From Wyeomyia smithii (Eukaryota > Arthropoda > Insecta > Diptera > Culicidae): DNA of 64,000 nt. Where the stretch lies: assembly GCF_029784165.1 (NCBI RefSeq), contig NC_073695.1:211191781-211255780 (forward strand). Reading direction: 5' to 3'. The position numbers and the translations under genes are program-made. Shown one piece after another: positions 48,285 through 61,019 of the stretch (position 1 is the first letter of the stretch; each line of letters begins with the position of its first letter). Under the pieces are notes generated by a model that was given only the letters and a program-made list of their open reading frames with translations, did not search any database and was not told the DNA's origin.

Positions 48285-48680
48285 CAAATTGATACAGATA
48301 AGAGCTCTGATGCTGGTTTAGCAGTTTGGTGATAATTAATTGGGTCCTAAAGCTATACCAGTTTTATATATCATTTGAAAAAGCCGCGTTTGGCAAAACG
48401 TGATGTACGGTATATGGGAGAACTGTTATTTCGAGCAGTTTTTTATTCTTTATTTAACGCTCGAAGGACAACGATAAACTTTTTTTTTAAAATCACGTTT
48501 TGCTAGGAAATATGCACTCTTCCAGCTTATATAAAACCGTGTAAAACTTTAAGACCCAATTGCAGGTTAGTCGAATGTTGGGAGTCATGAGGGAGTCATG
48601 AGGCATGAGGGAGTCATCAGTCCTTCCATTCAAGGATTCAGTCTCATTTCACCGTAAAAAAACTAAATTCGCAGCGTAAT
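48285..48680 (+). repeat. Dispersed repeat R2, copy interrupted by a small TIR element
   Basis: GCTCTGATGCTGGTTTAGCAG before the insertion and AATTGCAGGTTAGTCGAA after it align with the uninterrupted text at 37095-37150. A short GGGAGTCATGA duplication occurs near 48578-48615. Confidence 0.6.
48342..48557. mobile_element. Small TIR element with AATT flanks
   Basis: 216 bp with inverted ends GGGTCCTAAAGCTATACC against the complement of GTGTAAAACTTTAAGACCC, and paired TTTTATATA further in. AATT lies on both sides (48338-48341 and 48558-48561). The R2 copy at 37118-37140 reads through this point, giving the empty site. Confidence 0.75.
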
Positions 48681-50430
48681 AATTAGCAAGCGAGTTCAGA
48701 TATCACTTTGGAAAATAAAAACAAAATTCTAGAGGAAAGAAAACACAAAATAAAAATGGTGCAGAGGGGATCACTAGGTAAGCTTTCGAGTTGAAAGTTG
48801 AAACTTGATTCATTAAATGACACAGAACTTTATTTCATATAACTGTTAACTCGATTCTAAGATGTTTTAAAATACAAATCAGTTTTATACTATGCATGAG
48901 AATCTTTGTTATACGAATAATTTTAAAACAAAAAGGTCATGGGATTAAAATGTTAACCTTCGAAATTCTATTTTTAAGAAAGGGAAAAAACAACCGGATT
49001 AAATCCACTATGGCAACTTACAGACTTACAGTTTGCTGTCAAATGTCGAAATGAGCACTGTAGCTATTATTCACTATTACATATTTTGAAATATGTGTCG
49101 AATTTTTGGTGGCTCGCATTCACGTTGCATTTCTCTCTCGCTTTCGCTAATGTGGTATGAAAAATATGTCTGTACCCGGGCCCGGATTTAGAGGGGGTCA
49201 AAAGAAGCAAATACCCCGGACCTCACGGCTTGGGCCCCCCTAAGTTCTAGTCTGCAAGTCAGCTATTCAAACTCTCGAAGCCAGAGTCACAGATTTTTAT
49301 CAGGCATAACTAACGTTTGTTATATATTTCCCCGTTCACGGTCAGTCCGGAGCGAAATAAAAGCGGCTTTGACATTACTTTCTCACTGGTTGTCAGCAAC
49401 AGCAGCACCTTCTTGAGGAACCTGGTGTGTGAAATGAACTTCTCAGCTCACTTCGTGGGAGAAGTAAAATACGAAGTGCTCTGCCAGTCGTTGCCATCCA
49501 GGGTAAGATAGGTCTCGTCGTACATTACCACCGCTAAGTCGCACATTACGTTGAATGTATGGAAATGCGTGACAAAAATCAAAACAGCCGTTCCAGTCAT
49601 TTTTTCAATTGGTGTAACATGAAAAATGTTTAGTACTGATAAAAGCTATTATTTGCCTAAACGGCGAATGTAAAATAATTAATCGCAAAAGTGTCTCAAA
49701 CGCCGTTTTTTATATAGAAACATAAAATGATAATTTTCGTAGAATATTATCCATTTCGAGATAAAAGCATGTTTCAATATTTTCTATGCGACAGAAAAGT
49801 AACCTATGCGCCACCCCAATGAGTTTTCATTTTTTTCATTTAATTCCCCATTAATTATATTTATATACGGTTTACTATTGCACAACGTCTAGATATAATT
49901 TATTCGGGATTTTTTTTTTGTGTTTGACATATAAATTACGTGTTATACATAAAAATAAGAGACAGATGTACGTTACATTGCTCATACTTGGTTGCAGTAA
50001 TTTCCAGGTAGAACAGCAAACTTGAGCAATGGCAATCACTTCCAAAATATCATGGATAATACAAATAAAGAGAAGAAGAAAAATTTAGAGAGGTACTTTG
50101 GGGTACATTTTTTGACGATCGATTTAAGCGCAATTATCTTTTTTCTTTAAGCATTAAGAAGCATGACCAAAAAGCCATTTACTTCCACATGCACTACGTT
50201 TTGTCTCATTAGTAATATGTAAAATGTAGTAGTTACATGCCTCGACCGTTGCCATTTCGGTTTTTACTGGATAATATAGAGAGTATATAAAAAATAGTTT
50301 GAAAACTACGGAGATTACTTGAATATAACGTGTCACTTGAATAGTTAAAACCTCTTCACAGTAAATGCGTTTCAAAACCGTATAGGTGAACTTACGAGGT
50401 TAATAATATCATTACAATATATCTCAAATA
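48681..50430. other. Stretch without a recognised gene
   Basis: AT-rich. A GGGCCCGGATTTAGAGGGGG-type segment near 49190-49245 looks like one end of a transposable element, but no partner end was found. No protein was recognised. Confidence 0.35.
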
Positions 50431-51444
50431 GGGGAACTGCTCCATTATTCATCTCATTAAGCCGATATTCACGAAGAATGCACGGATTAAACAACAAATT
50501 TTTCATGAAATCATTGAACAAATAAACAAAATACGATTACGTGCTCTTGTAGAATCGTTTAGTATTGTATATTTAATAAACTTAGCTAGATTTATCCTGA
50601 ATTTTGTAAAACAAACCATTTTGCACAACGCTTCCGTATATATCTCAAAACTTAAATCACTGCTCAATTATTAATCTCACGACGCCCCCATATTCATCAC
50701 ACTGCGATGCACTGTAAATCATGAAAGAATCACATTATCGTGAATGAACGTAGCCGCAGCCCGTCGTAGTAGGTTACCTAGATATCCGCTGTAGTTGTTT
50801 ACGTGCAAATATGGTAACCTAGATAATCACTGCAGTGCTGTCCATTTACGTCAATTATGTCGGAATGATTCAACATTTTCAGTATGATTTGTTCGTACTA
50901 ACAGAAACCGATTTGGCAACTTTTGATTTTCTTCAACGCCGTAAAAACAGATGAAAATACATACAGTTGAAATTCAGTAATTGTAGAAATTCATCTCATA
51001 TATTTCTGCTAATTCAAGCTTGTTTTAGGAAATTTGAGGTGAATATTTCAAAGATTAAAGTATTCGTAGTGTAGTGAGTGATTTTGTTTACTGATTAAAA
51101 TAAAAAGTGGTCCGCTAGTGATGAGAAAAACTTTGGTTGGCTGCTGAACGAGTCCCGTTGCAACCGTACAGAACAATGCGCGAATTTTGTTTTCTGAGGC
51201 AGGTGATTGAAATAAATGAGTTTTTGAGTGCAGATGCCTGACTATTATATCAAATTTAGAGTTTTTAAGTGAGTTTTTGAGGATTCTACTTAATGAGAAA
51301 TCTAAAGTGAACTAAGAAGTATCCATTCCATGGATTAGCAGATCAATTTAGTTAGAAAATATGCGTTTTTTCCTGTTTTCAATTGTGTTTTCATGTTGTA
51401 TGAGATGAATATATGGGCTGAGATGAATAATGGAGCAGTTCCCC
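50431..51444. mobile_element. TA-flanked TIR element, 1014 bp
   Basis: The ends GGGGAACTGCTCCATTATTC and GAATAATGGAGCAGTTCCCC are exact inverted repeats that extend further inward. They are flanked by TA (50429-50430 and 51445-51446). The interior is AT-rich without transposase. It is a non-autonomous DNA element, perhaps mobilised by a Tc1/mariner-type enzyme. Confidence 0.9.
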
Positions 51445-51519
51445 TATGTATAAAAAATATCAACATATGAAATTGGTTCAATAAGAAATTCCCTTTTTCG
51501 ATTTTTGTCTATGGAACGA

Positions 51520-52440
51520 TGCACTGTGCGTCGCGATTCGCCAGGAAAATTTTCACAAAATTATTCTCACATCAAAGGTCTAGTTCCTCATAAAATCCTA
51601 TCAGATTTTGTTGTAATCGTATTTTTAGTTTTCATGTTATTTATCAAAATGTGAAAATCGCGAAAGTTCATTATCTCAGAAACTACACGACCGATTTGAA
51701 CAAAACTGGTTTTAAATTAACGAGCTACCTAAAAACCCTTAACTTTTGAATTTCATAAAGATTGGACATGTGGTTCAAAAGTTATGGAAGGAAACGTTTT
51801 CTAGAGAGTATTTAATCTCACTTATGTTTCTCAGATATGGCTGAGCCGGTTTCCACGAAATTAGTGTCAAATGAAAAGTCCAGCTGCCTCATAAAACCCC
51901 ATTGAATTTCATTGTTATTGAACTGTAACTTTGTCTGTAATGTATCAAAATGTGAAAATTATGAAACTTCATTATCTCAGATATTACACAACCGATTTAA
52001 ACAACACAGTAAGGTCTTTTTTACACGGTTTTTTTAAGCGAGTTGCTTTTATTAATTACTTAAAAACGGTACAAGATATCGACCTCATTTCAATCACGTT
52101 TTCCGTTTCAGGCCTTTAGGTACCACCAGTTCTCAAAAAAAATCACAATTTTTGGTGTAAATACTGAAAATTTAAAATATTGAATTTTGGTCAAACATTT
52201 TAAAACGGTTTTCTTCGTTATATCCGCAACTCAAAAAAGGTTTTTTACCCGATCCCATACAAATTTGGAACGCATCCCTCGTGTAAAAAAAAGACCTTAC
52301 TGTATTGGTATCAAATGAACGGACTAGTTGAGATTTAACTGATGAAATATGATGATTGAACACGTGGTTCAAAAGTTGTGAAAAGAATGTCATATTTGAA
52401 ATAGGAGAAAAATTCTTCTATAAATAATCGAAGCTAAAAT
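51520..52440 (+). repeat. Tandem units of about 150 bp, interrupted by a TIR element
   Basis: Recurrent CTCAGA(A/T)A... plus ACCGATTTGAAC-type landmarks at about 51683, 51831 and 51977 give a period near 148-150 bp. Shared downstream text is GTGGTTCAAAAGTT, at 51769 and 52365. The last unit is split by the element at 52007-52302. Divergence between units is high. Confidence 0.65.
52007..52302. mobile_element. TIR element of the CGCG/TTTTTTACAC family
   Basis: 296 bp with inverted ends CAGTAAGGTCTTTTTTACAC and GTGTAAAAAAAAGACCTTAC(TG). Flanked by CA on the left and TA on the right, compatible with a mutated TA duplication. Ends resemble those of 3934-4078. It sits inside a tandem unit. Confidence 0.8.
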
Positions 52441-53820
52441 GATATTTAATCGAATGATATAAAATCGAGTCCAACCTAAATATGAGTACAGTGACGTTTC
52501 GATTGTACCACTATCAAAAACAAATTTTGCGTCATATATTTGAAACATATTTATTTCATGTTATTCGTATGGGTTAATGTATGTTCATGTGTGTTTGAAT
52601 GTTATATTTTAAATGTTTGGTATAGTTTCACTGTTGGCTACCAAACAATTGTTATTTAGGATGAAAAATAAATCTATTTTAGCAAATAATAAGTTTAAAT
52701 GAGATCTCACCGCTTGGTGGATTAATTTGGGTTTTACTCTTTGATCATTGATATCCCGGCCAAGCGCACCGTTTTCGACGCGATGCGGTACCGTTCTTTG
52801 AACGCACACGCTTCTAAACGGAGTAGCTACACTGTTTTCGCTATCGCAGTTTTTGCTGACTCATGGGTTACTTTAATTGATGCTGCATGGCTAGTTTCGT
52901 CAGTGCGTGTGAAGGTAAATCCATGAAAAATCGGCATTTTTTGTCTATTTTTTTAATGGAAACGTTGTCGAAATCCCGTGTTATCTAAAGAATCGACTTT
53001 CTGAGTGGAAAAGTGGGGGAGGGGGGGGTATGTGTAATGTCCACGGTCCATATAAATTTTTTAAAATCTATATGAGCAGCAGTTGTCCACGGTGGTGGGG
53101 GGGGTTCTTGAAATCGTTAAAAATCTGTCCACGTGGTATGTGGATGGCCCCTTTCTAAAACCACTGGTATAACAAATCTATATCGAACATCTCAGTTTCT
53201 GTGATTTTTTTCTTTAGTCGAAAAAGTGAAAATTTAACCGCTCTGATGCACCAATTCCTGAAGATCGATTGAACTGGAATTTTGACAAAAAGTGAGTTAA
53301 GCATTGTTTCAATGAGCTGCTAAAAGTGTCGACGAACTCTTCAGATAAACAGTTCTTTCGAACCAGTTGATAGCGATTCTCAACTAGTACTTGCTGGAAG
53401 AAAAATTAATACACTTGCTGCCTACACCAGAGTTGAGTGAAACAAGAGTAGTTAATCATTCTAGTGCGAATACACAGAAGTGCACTACGGTGTGCACTGC
53501 TGAGATAAATTCGATAGCAATTAAAGAACATGCGCAACGGACGGCTGAATTTTTTTCAGTTTCGAGATGTGAAGTAGGTAACCCAATCTACTTTCGTACC
53601 TAAAGATTGAACTTGGGGAAAATGCGACACTTTGTTTTAGGTATAACTTTTTATCGCGTGGGTAAAAATTAATGAAATTTCGGATAATACTAGTTTAGAG
53701 TGTTATGTTAATGTGAGCAAAATTTTATCGCGATCTGTCAAGTAGTTTCCGAGATGCATTCGAAACAAAAAAGGCTACGTCAGCAAATCTTGGGCGTGGT
53801 GGTCTATAATCCCAGTCAGT
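52441..53820. other. Stretch without a recognised gene; repeat fragments
   Basis: 53020-53160 has G-runs and GTCCACGTGG text loosely like the element at 55940-56310. 53545-53590 (TTTTTTTCAGTTTCGAGATG) matches 30207-30230 and is R2-like. No gene. Confidence 0.4.
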
Positions 53821-54235
53821 TGCACATTAGATTGGCTTGGAATTCGCCATTCCACCGTGTCCCGCCTTGTGAAGATGTTCCGGGAGACGATGACCGAGCG
53901 GCGCGCTGAAAGCGGCCGAAAACCGAAAACCGAAACGGGAGGCGCGGAAGATAAGGCAGTACTTTAAGAAGGACCCAAACCTTTCCACCCGAGACGTGGC
54001 CAAAAAGGTCAATTCGATGGAATGGTTCAAGAGTGACTGGTGAAGCCAGGCTGTCACTACATCAAGGCGGACACCAAACAAATCTTCGAGTTTTTTGTCG
54101 GTACGTCCCGCATATGGGTTCCGGAAAAGTTCCGGAAGAGAAACACGGACGAATTTGCGAAAAAGTACCTGCTGTTGCAGGCGATTTGCGAATGCGGTCG
54201 GTTGGATCGTACACGTTCAATGTCGCATAGAGATG
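53820..54235 (+). pseudogene. Tc1/mariner-like transposase with internal deletion
   Basis: The first part reads LDWLGIRHSTVSRLVKMF and RETMTERRAESGRKPKT. A frameshift follows, then ARKIRQYFKKDPNLSTRDVA: both DNA-binding HTH regions. After a stop, the frame from about 54040 reads KPGCHYIKADTKQIFEFFVG, then VPEKFRKRNTDEFAKKYLLL and QAICECG. This matches the segment after the first catalytic Asp (ETYVKADF-type). The intervening region is deleted, so it is a dead copy, of a different lineage from the one at 28 kb. Confidence 0.85.
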
Positions 54236-55939
54236 ATTAGGAGCGTTATAAATTGCGTATCTGATGCGTTGTACAGTTCTCCTCTGTATACAAATTTTCA
54301 TACCGATCGGTTCTGTAATTTTTATGCTAGGATCAAACAAACAGACAGAGATCTATTTTTATATGTTTAGATTTGAGCTAGCCTAACCCAGAAGTGTCGA
54401 TAATCTAGATGGCGACGCTTTTTTGGAGGATTGGATATTTTCAGATTATGTTAATTAAATGTTGTTTTGTTATTTTGAAAATGGCAAAATTTCCGCAAAA
54501 TTGTTTCAACTCAAGTTTTTACCGAAGATAGATGATTCGACGACCAATTTGTCTTAAAACAGAAAAAAATGTATCATTACATTTAGAATTCCAAAATCGT
54601 ATATGCGAAAAGTCGAGGGATTTTCAGAAAACTTCCATTGGGAAACATCTTATCCAGGCAATCTGCATCAGAATCACGAGAGAAATTTATGAATTTTGAT
54701 TCATGTTAAGAGAAATTTCAGGAACTAACGGAAACGAGTATTGTTATAAAGCAAATCTTTCTACAGCGTTACGTAATTTTCATGGGGGGTAAGTGTTGGC
54801 GTTACGTTTCGTTACATATGATGGGTGGGGGTCCAAAAATCGGTTTTTTACGTTACGTAATTTATGGCTGTCACCTTATCCAAAAGAGAAATCTTTAAAT
54901 TACACAAAATGATCTTTTGAAATCCAAAATGGGGTTTGATTACAATAATTTATTGTTGTTGATACAACAAACATTAAAAGCACAGATTGTGACTGTCACT
55001 GTGTTTCTGGTGAACAGGATGGGTTCATTTCAGTCCTAGATGAACCTAAATTTAACCCAAGAGACTTTCTATTCTTTTTCAAAATACGTATGCAATTCTT
55101 TTACTCGATGACTTCATTTTTTTCTTCCATTTTTGCACATAAATTAATCCCCAGTTGTCGATGCCTTTTTTGCACGATGATCCACCATAGTAACTAAGCT
55201 TATTGTTTGGTTCCTATGAGTCGTTTCAGGTTCCAAGTTTAACAGGCGTGAAAATCATGTGAAAAAAAATTGAATCACAATTTGCACTGAAGACAAAGAA
55301 AGTTGATGAATCAAAGATTAATGTGCTGACCGTTGGAAAACGAATCAAGTGTATCGAAGCATTTGATGAATAATTGGATGAAATAGTGGGTAAATCGCGT
55401 GTCAGTGTCTTGTCAGTGCTTTTTTCAACGTTTTAAAAAGAAAAACAAGGAAAAACCACGAATAAAAAAGGTTCAGATCGGAAACCTCCAGAATAACAGC
55501 ATGATGATGGACAAATTTTGGCTCTGTTGATTTCAGAAAAAAACTGCGTCATTAAATTAAAAAAAAAAATACATTCGTACTATTGAATTATCAACTCGAT
55601 CGATTTCGCTGATATTAACTGAATATTATATCTCGTTACTGACTCAAGGAGGTTCGACTGCTTTCCTGAATTCCATGGCGAGCGATCACTGCGACTGTTT
55701 GACGTTACTGTATATAAAAATATCATAAATACTCACTCAACTGTGTTCTCTCACAAACATATTTATTATACCGCATGGTAGTAATCTAGGACCGAGGCTA
55801 TCAGGCTTCATTATAATTTGAACTCGAGTTTTTTCTTCCCATATAATTTATATCAAAATCGTATCTGTCTTTTAGTTTATGCCAACATTTTCCAAAAACC
55901 TTAGAGACAACCGTTTGTTCCGCTGTGTGCGGACCCTAA
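54236..55939. other. Stretch without a recognised gene
   Basis: 54250-54365 has an old repeat-like CATACCGATCGGTTCTG with CAGACAGAG. 54775-54880 has two GTTACGTAATTT motifs around a G-rich stretch, resembling part of a small MITE. The remainder is AT-rich and noncoding. Confidence 0.35.
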
Positions 55940-56310
55940 GGGGCCGTTCCTAAACCACGTGGTCATAAAGAGGGGGACGGGGGCGTTTGTCAAAAGACCA
56001 CGAAAGACCACGCACGGGGGTGGGGGGGTTAACGAAATGACCACGTGGTCTTTTTTCCTGACTTATAATTTATTGTTGCCACCAAGTCAAGAATGAAGCT
56101 TTTGCATTTTAGAAATATCGAATGTACTGAAAGTTTAATAATAAAAATGTAAAAAATTTAAGAAAATTTTTGGCACTTGACAAAAGAAAAGACCACGTGG
56201 TTAAAGTCAGCAGGGGGGGGGGGGTTCCAAAAGACCACGAAAGACCACGGGGGGGTACGGGGGGTATAAAAAGCGATCAAAATATGACCACGTGGTTTAG
56301 GAACGGCCCC
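55940..56310. mobile_element. PIF/Harbinger-like MITE with TAA duplication
   Basis: 371 bp with exact inverted ends GGGGCCGTTCCTAAACCACG and its complement, flanked by TAA (55937-55939 and 56311-56313). A 3-bp TWA duplication and GGGGCC ends are typical of PIF/Harbinger. The interior repeats AGACCACGAAAGACCACG beside long G runs, on both sides of an AT-rich centre. Confidence 0.85.
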
Positions 56311-59300
56311 TAACTGTTGTTAGCAGCACCGTTCACTATACCGATCATTTCAGCCCAATATTGAAGAAGGGCGCGCGCGTGTGAAACGAGAAAAAAAACG
56401 ATTGAATTTATGAATTCGATATTTCCGCTCCGGGCGTTCAACCTTTCTTCCTTTTATATTGCGTCCCCAACCGTTCGTTGAGAGTTAACTTCCGCGCAAG
56501 GTTAGGTTGGTTCTTTTTTTCTACTTTCCTTTCCTTTTCCAGTTTTCAAGCGTGGTATGAAAGGACACATTTTCCAATTAATGTGGTTTTTTTCATGAAC
56601 ATGTTACAATCAGTACAGCGAAAGCAGCAACGTGAAAAATGTGTCGAGCTTGAATAATTTGTTAATCTGAGTGAACTCTAAATTTAGCACTTCCTACTTT
56701 CTGCGAGTAAGTTCGACTCACAACCTTTTTTTCTCCTGGTAGGTGACCGAAAAGAACAGCTAATAAATCATTTCACCCAAGATCCCGCTAGGTGATTAGA
56801 GATTGGGTGCGGTTCGGTTTCCACACCTTGCCATTTGCGGGTGTTTCAAACTGGCAGCCAAAAGGTTATGGCTAATTTATCGTTCTGTCAAGAAAATTGT
56901 CTAGCGACTAGAAGACGGTGACGGCAAAAGAAATTGCCTCCCACCACCGGACACGGGGATGAGAATCAATTCAGCAGCCAATGTCCGCTACTCCTAAATT
57001 ACCAACATAATCCAAAGTTTCTATCACCCCACAATATCTGCAGTTGAAGTTGATAAATTGTAGCCGATGACCTTTTCGGCATTTGTCGTCCCTACCGGGT
57101 CTCTCTTTGTCAGCTTCAAGCCGTTTAGGATTTTAACGAAACTATCGGCAACAAGAGTAAGTTTCCTGACACACTCACACATGCTTAGCGCAAACAACAT
57201 CGTAAGCCACAAACAGATACGAGAAAACAGCAGAAAACTAATTTTATGCATGCATTAAACGATGCGAGTTGAGGGGGACTTATCAACCCCTTTCGCTAGG
57301 TTTGTTCTGTTTCACCCCTATCCGAATTCGCTGGCCTAGGCACTGTCCACATTCTAATCCGGATTTTAGCTAAAATAAAAAACGATCGAGCATCCAGGTC
57401 AATACACGGAATAGAAAAAAAACGAGTAGAAGAGTAAGCAGAAAGTCAATGCATTGTTGAACGCTTATCAACGAGGAACAGGATTTGAATCCAAATAAAG
57501 CTGGAATAATATCGGCAAACAGGAAGAAGAGAAAAAAAATCGAATCATTTTCGGGGATCGACGCGTCGTCATGCATTTCAAAGTTTGAGAATTTACAACC
57601 CGTGCGAGACTGCTCCTGTGGTTACTCGTTCTGAGGACAGCGAGGCAAAACTTGCATGTCCTTACGTAAAACGTGAACGTAAACCATGAAGTTGCATTTC
57701 CAACGTAACGTATTTTACTCCTTACCACCGGGACGAAGCTCAAGCAGCAGATGCAAGCGCCTATAACAACTTGCATTTGCACATGGAGTGCACGGACAGG
57801 GGTGGAAGGGGAGGAAGCACAACGAGTGCTATTTTGTGAATGGTGAATGTAGTATTTTACGATTATTACATTCTACGGAACCAGAGGGCGCCTCTAGTCG
57901 CTTTTGTTGTTGGTTACGGTCGGCGAGAGAACCCCATAAGGAATGCTGCACGAATGTTTGAACTTCCCTTTCGCTCTCTTTCTGACGGCTGCTAGCTGCA
58001 GTGCGCCACAAAGGGATGCCTTCGGGGCCGAGTAGTGTGCTTTGTGCTTTCTGCTCACACGGGGTGATGCGAGGTGTGGTATTCTCTTCCGGCGCTGCTA
58101 CGGCAAATAATTCGACAAATTCGAATGAATCGAAGATTAGATCGTAAATTTACGCCTTGCCAAGGATACCTCGGCGCGCCAAATCCCTGTACATTGAAGT
58201 AGACTTCTATAGGCCACAAGGGGATGAGGCAAACTGCCAGATTGAATTAAACTCTGCTGAAAGGTACGGCGGTTGTAAATCAAATGAACCAGATTAAAAG
58301 GTGTTCGGAAGTGAAACGGTAACTGAATCTTAAACTGAGGCACTGATAAAGTGGCAGTTTCAACAAGATTTCTTCAAAATTCACGAAAATTTAAATTTAA
58401 TAAATTTGTGATCTTTCACTCATAAAACGTTTATACAACATTAAAACGAAACTCTTTCTCATCCTCTCATAATTACACCGCATTTAACTTTATCTCTCTT
58501 TTCACTACATTAATTTTTCCGCTGTTCCAACCAAATCAGGCTGTCATATCTTTCAACACTTGGTGGGAAGTCCTGTGCTGGAGGGTTGGATACGAAATCG
58601 TTGCAAGCTCGGTAGTTTCTGCACCCCACCCAGTGAGAATATTTCCGGTTCTGACCCGCGTTTATTCCCCCGTCAATTCGAGTCCGGATTGTGGCTGACC
58701 TGACTTCGCTTAGCAAATCAAACTCTCCCCCATGCTCGTCCTTCCTCGCTAATCGAGTCCTATATTTCTTCGCCCGTTTCCAAACCCGAAACGCGCGACC
58801 AGCAACCGGTTATTTCTGGACTAATTTTCAATTCTACCTCGCTCGCCTGCTTGGTATGCAACGCGCACGACGACGCCAGCCGCGTGTGCTGGAGACAATG
58901 GCGAACGAAAACCAAGTAGATAGTGGTCGTTTCCGGTTGCTCCTGGCTGTGACACGCTAGTGAGATTGATGGCGGAAAAAAGTGCAATCATCATGATGAA
59001 CGTGCTTGGAAATGTGTAGACATGAATGTTTAAAACGTCCGCAACAGAGATCACTATCTGCCGTGGAGTGCACGATGATGATGCAGAAGCGGGGGCACGG
59101 TGTGGAGCGATTTTTCGTTCCGTTTTTCGATTCCACGCCACGCGTCCTGCCATCAGCCGGTAAGAAATGTTTCGAAAGCGAACATCGATGATGAATGAAT
59201 AATTACACATTTTTGGTTTGCGTTTTCGGTCATTGAACTATTGAAAAAAAAAGTTCTATAACGGGATTTTACACTATCAATATTCTCCCATGATATGTGA

Positions 59301-59950
59301 AACATGATGCTTACACTCTCATGGTACCGTTTTCTTTAATTTGGATGTTTTTCTGTATTTTGTTGTCAAAAATGTCAAAAAAAAACCAAGCATAAAGAAT
59401 AACGTGTTGTATTCGCACAATCATTTCTGCTTATTTTGCCATAGCTCTTGTGTTCTTATTTATCAGGAGAATCGATACATGAACTGTTACCAGCGAATAA
59501 TTGTGAAATCAGCTCTTCCAGTATAACGTGCGCAACTGAGTTTTCGCGTTTTTTTCCTAAATAAAAATGCAACTTTGTTTGATGAAACAGTAATCTGTAA
59601 ATCATTGAAAGTGTTACTCAACGCTAGCTGCAGCTTTGTCTCAGCTTTCTGGTAGAGCTCTAATATCATTACAATGAAAATGTTCGTCCTCTGAGGCTAT
59701 CTGGGAAATATGAAGTGTGAGGCGGGACATTCTATTTGCGGATTTCTTTGTAAATTTCAACGACTTTGACAGCATGAGGGCGAGTGTTGTCATGCTGTAG
59801 AATCTTTTTTTCGTGCCTCTGCTAATGGTGTGGTCGTTTTACGCACAGTGAAAACGCGGTTATATCGCATCAATTGAAGTCAATACCGTTCCCCAATGCA
59901 CAATGATCTAGAGACCGAATATAGGGAAAATTAGGATCTAGAGCTCGATA
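56311..59950. other. GC-richer stretch without a recognised gene
   Basis: No recognised repeats or exons. Open frames up to 129 codons overlap on opposite strands and match nothing I recognise. It lies upstream of the RBM24-like gene and could contain distal regulatory DNA or exons of an unrecognised gene. Confidence 0.35.
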
Positions 59951-59959
59951 GCATTTTTT

Positions 59960-60420
59960 TGAAGAAAAACTTTTTTTCCATTTTTATAGCAATCGATTGA
60001 AAAATCATCTATTCACACACCTAAATGCAGAAAATTGTAGTTCGATTATACGCCCTTTTTACTATTGAAAATTGTCAAGCCTTGTTAAAACGCTGATTTC
60101 GACCTCTGATTGGTCGCCTGATGCTTGCTTTCGCTAACACGATCGATAGAATATTTAATCCTAATCAACCGAGAATGCGCCTATTGGGCTATACAATAGC
60201 CTGCTTCTGCTTAAGCCAATCAGTTTACGTAGTGGATGGCCACTGGTACGATCCTAACTAAATGGCAGCGGATACCAACAGCGGGGCTATCAACAGCGGT
60301 AGAGGTAGAAGCGTCAGCGGTAGGTGGAGCGACTTACTTCCTCTCGTAAAAAGCTGCCCTTGTGTGGTAGCGGCCATATCAGCAGTGGCTACATTGGCCA
60401 GCATTTCCTCCAACAAAAAT
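59960..60420 (+). repeat. Dispersed repeat R1, full-type copy
   Basis: Core CTATTGAAAATTGTCAAGCC and CGACCTCTGATTGGTCGC, then AAGCCAATCAGTTTACGTAG, then a GC-rich tail of CAGCGG modules. It is parallel to 61020-61310 and inverted relative to 40815-41170. Confidence 0.75.
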
Positions 60421-60615
60421 CTGCCGTATTTTGGTAACACACAAACGGGGATGTTAGCAATTAAAATTTGCCGGTCATCAATTTTTCAGTGTGAAAACAG
60501 TTTTTCACTGTGTTATCAGAAGAGTGTCTTATTTCTACTGTCGAAGATAGCACAGAGATTAGCACTATATTCAATATTATATTACACTAATTAAATGTCC
60601 TTTTGAGAACAAATT

Positions 60616-60770
60616 AGATAGAGTATCAGCTCTATTATCGATCAGGGTGTTGACCAAGATCGTTAATTTTGGAGAGCACTTTCCTGCAAAAGATTACTTC
60701 CCTATGACTTCATAAACCCCACGGACGATAATTGGACAAACCTGACGATAATAGAGCCGATACCCTACCT
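60616..60770. mobile_element. Small TIR element with AATT flanks
   Basis: 155 bp. The ends AGATAGAGTATCAGCTCTAT and the complement of ATAGAGCCGATACCCTACCT are inverted repeats. Flanked by AATT (60612-60615 and 60771-60774). Because AATT is itself palindromic, it may be part of the repeat rather than a duplication. Confidence 0.65.
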
Positions 60771-61019
60771 AATTGAAGAGTCAATATTTTCTTGTTCATC
60801 CATTACACTTTATTCAAAATGTTAGACGGTTGTGAATTCAGCTTCATCTCCATGTTTCCGCACGAACTGAATTTTCTTTTCCTACTACAATATGCAACAC
60901 CAAACAGCAGCGTAATAAAATGTAACGTAGCTGAGTGCGGCATCTTTTGTTGTCTGCTCTCATATGACACTAAAACACATAATCAAGCCTTGAAAATTGT
61001 CCTTTATTGGCCTTAATCA

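Noticed and set aside
58691..59210. Overlapping frames of 89 and 129 codons as a coding gene
   Set aside because: They lie on opposite strands over the same bases, and neither shows a domain or plausible exon structure.
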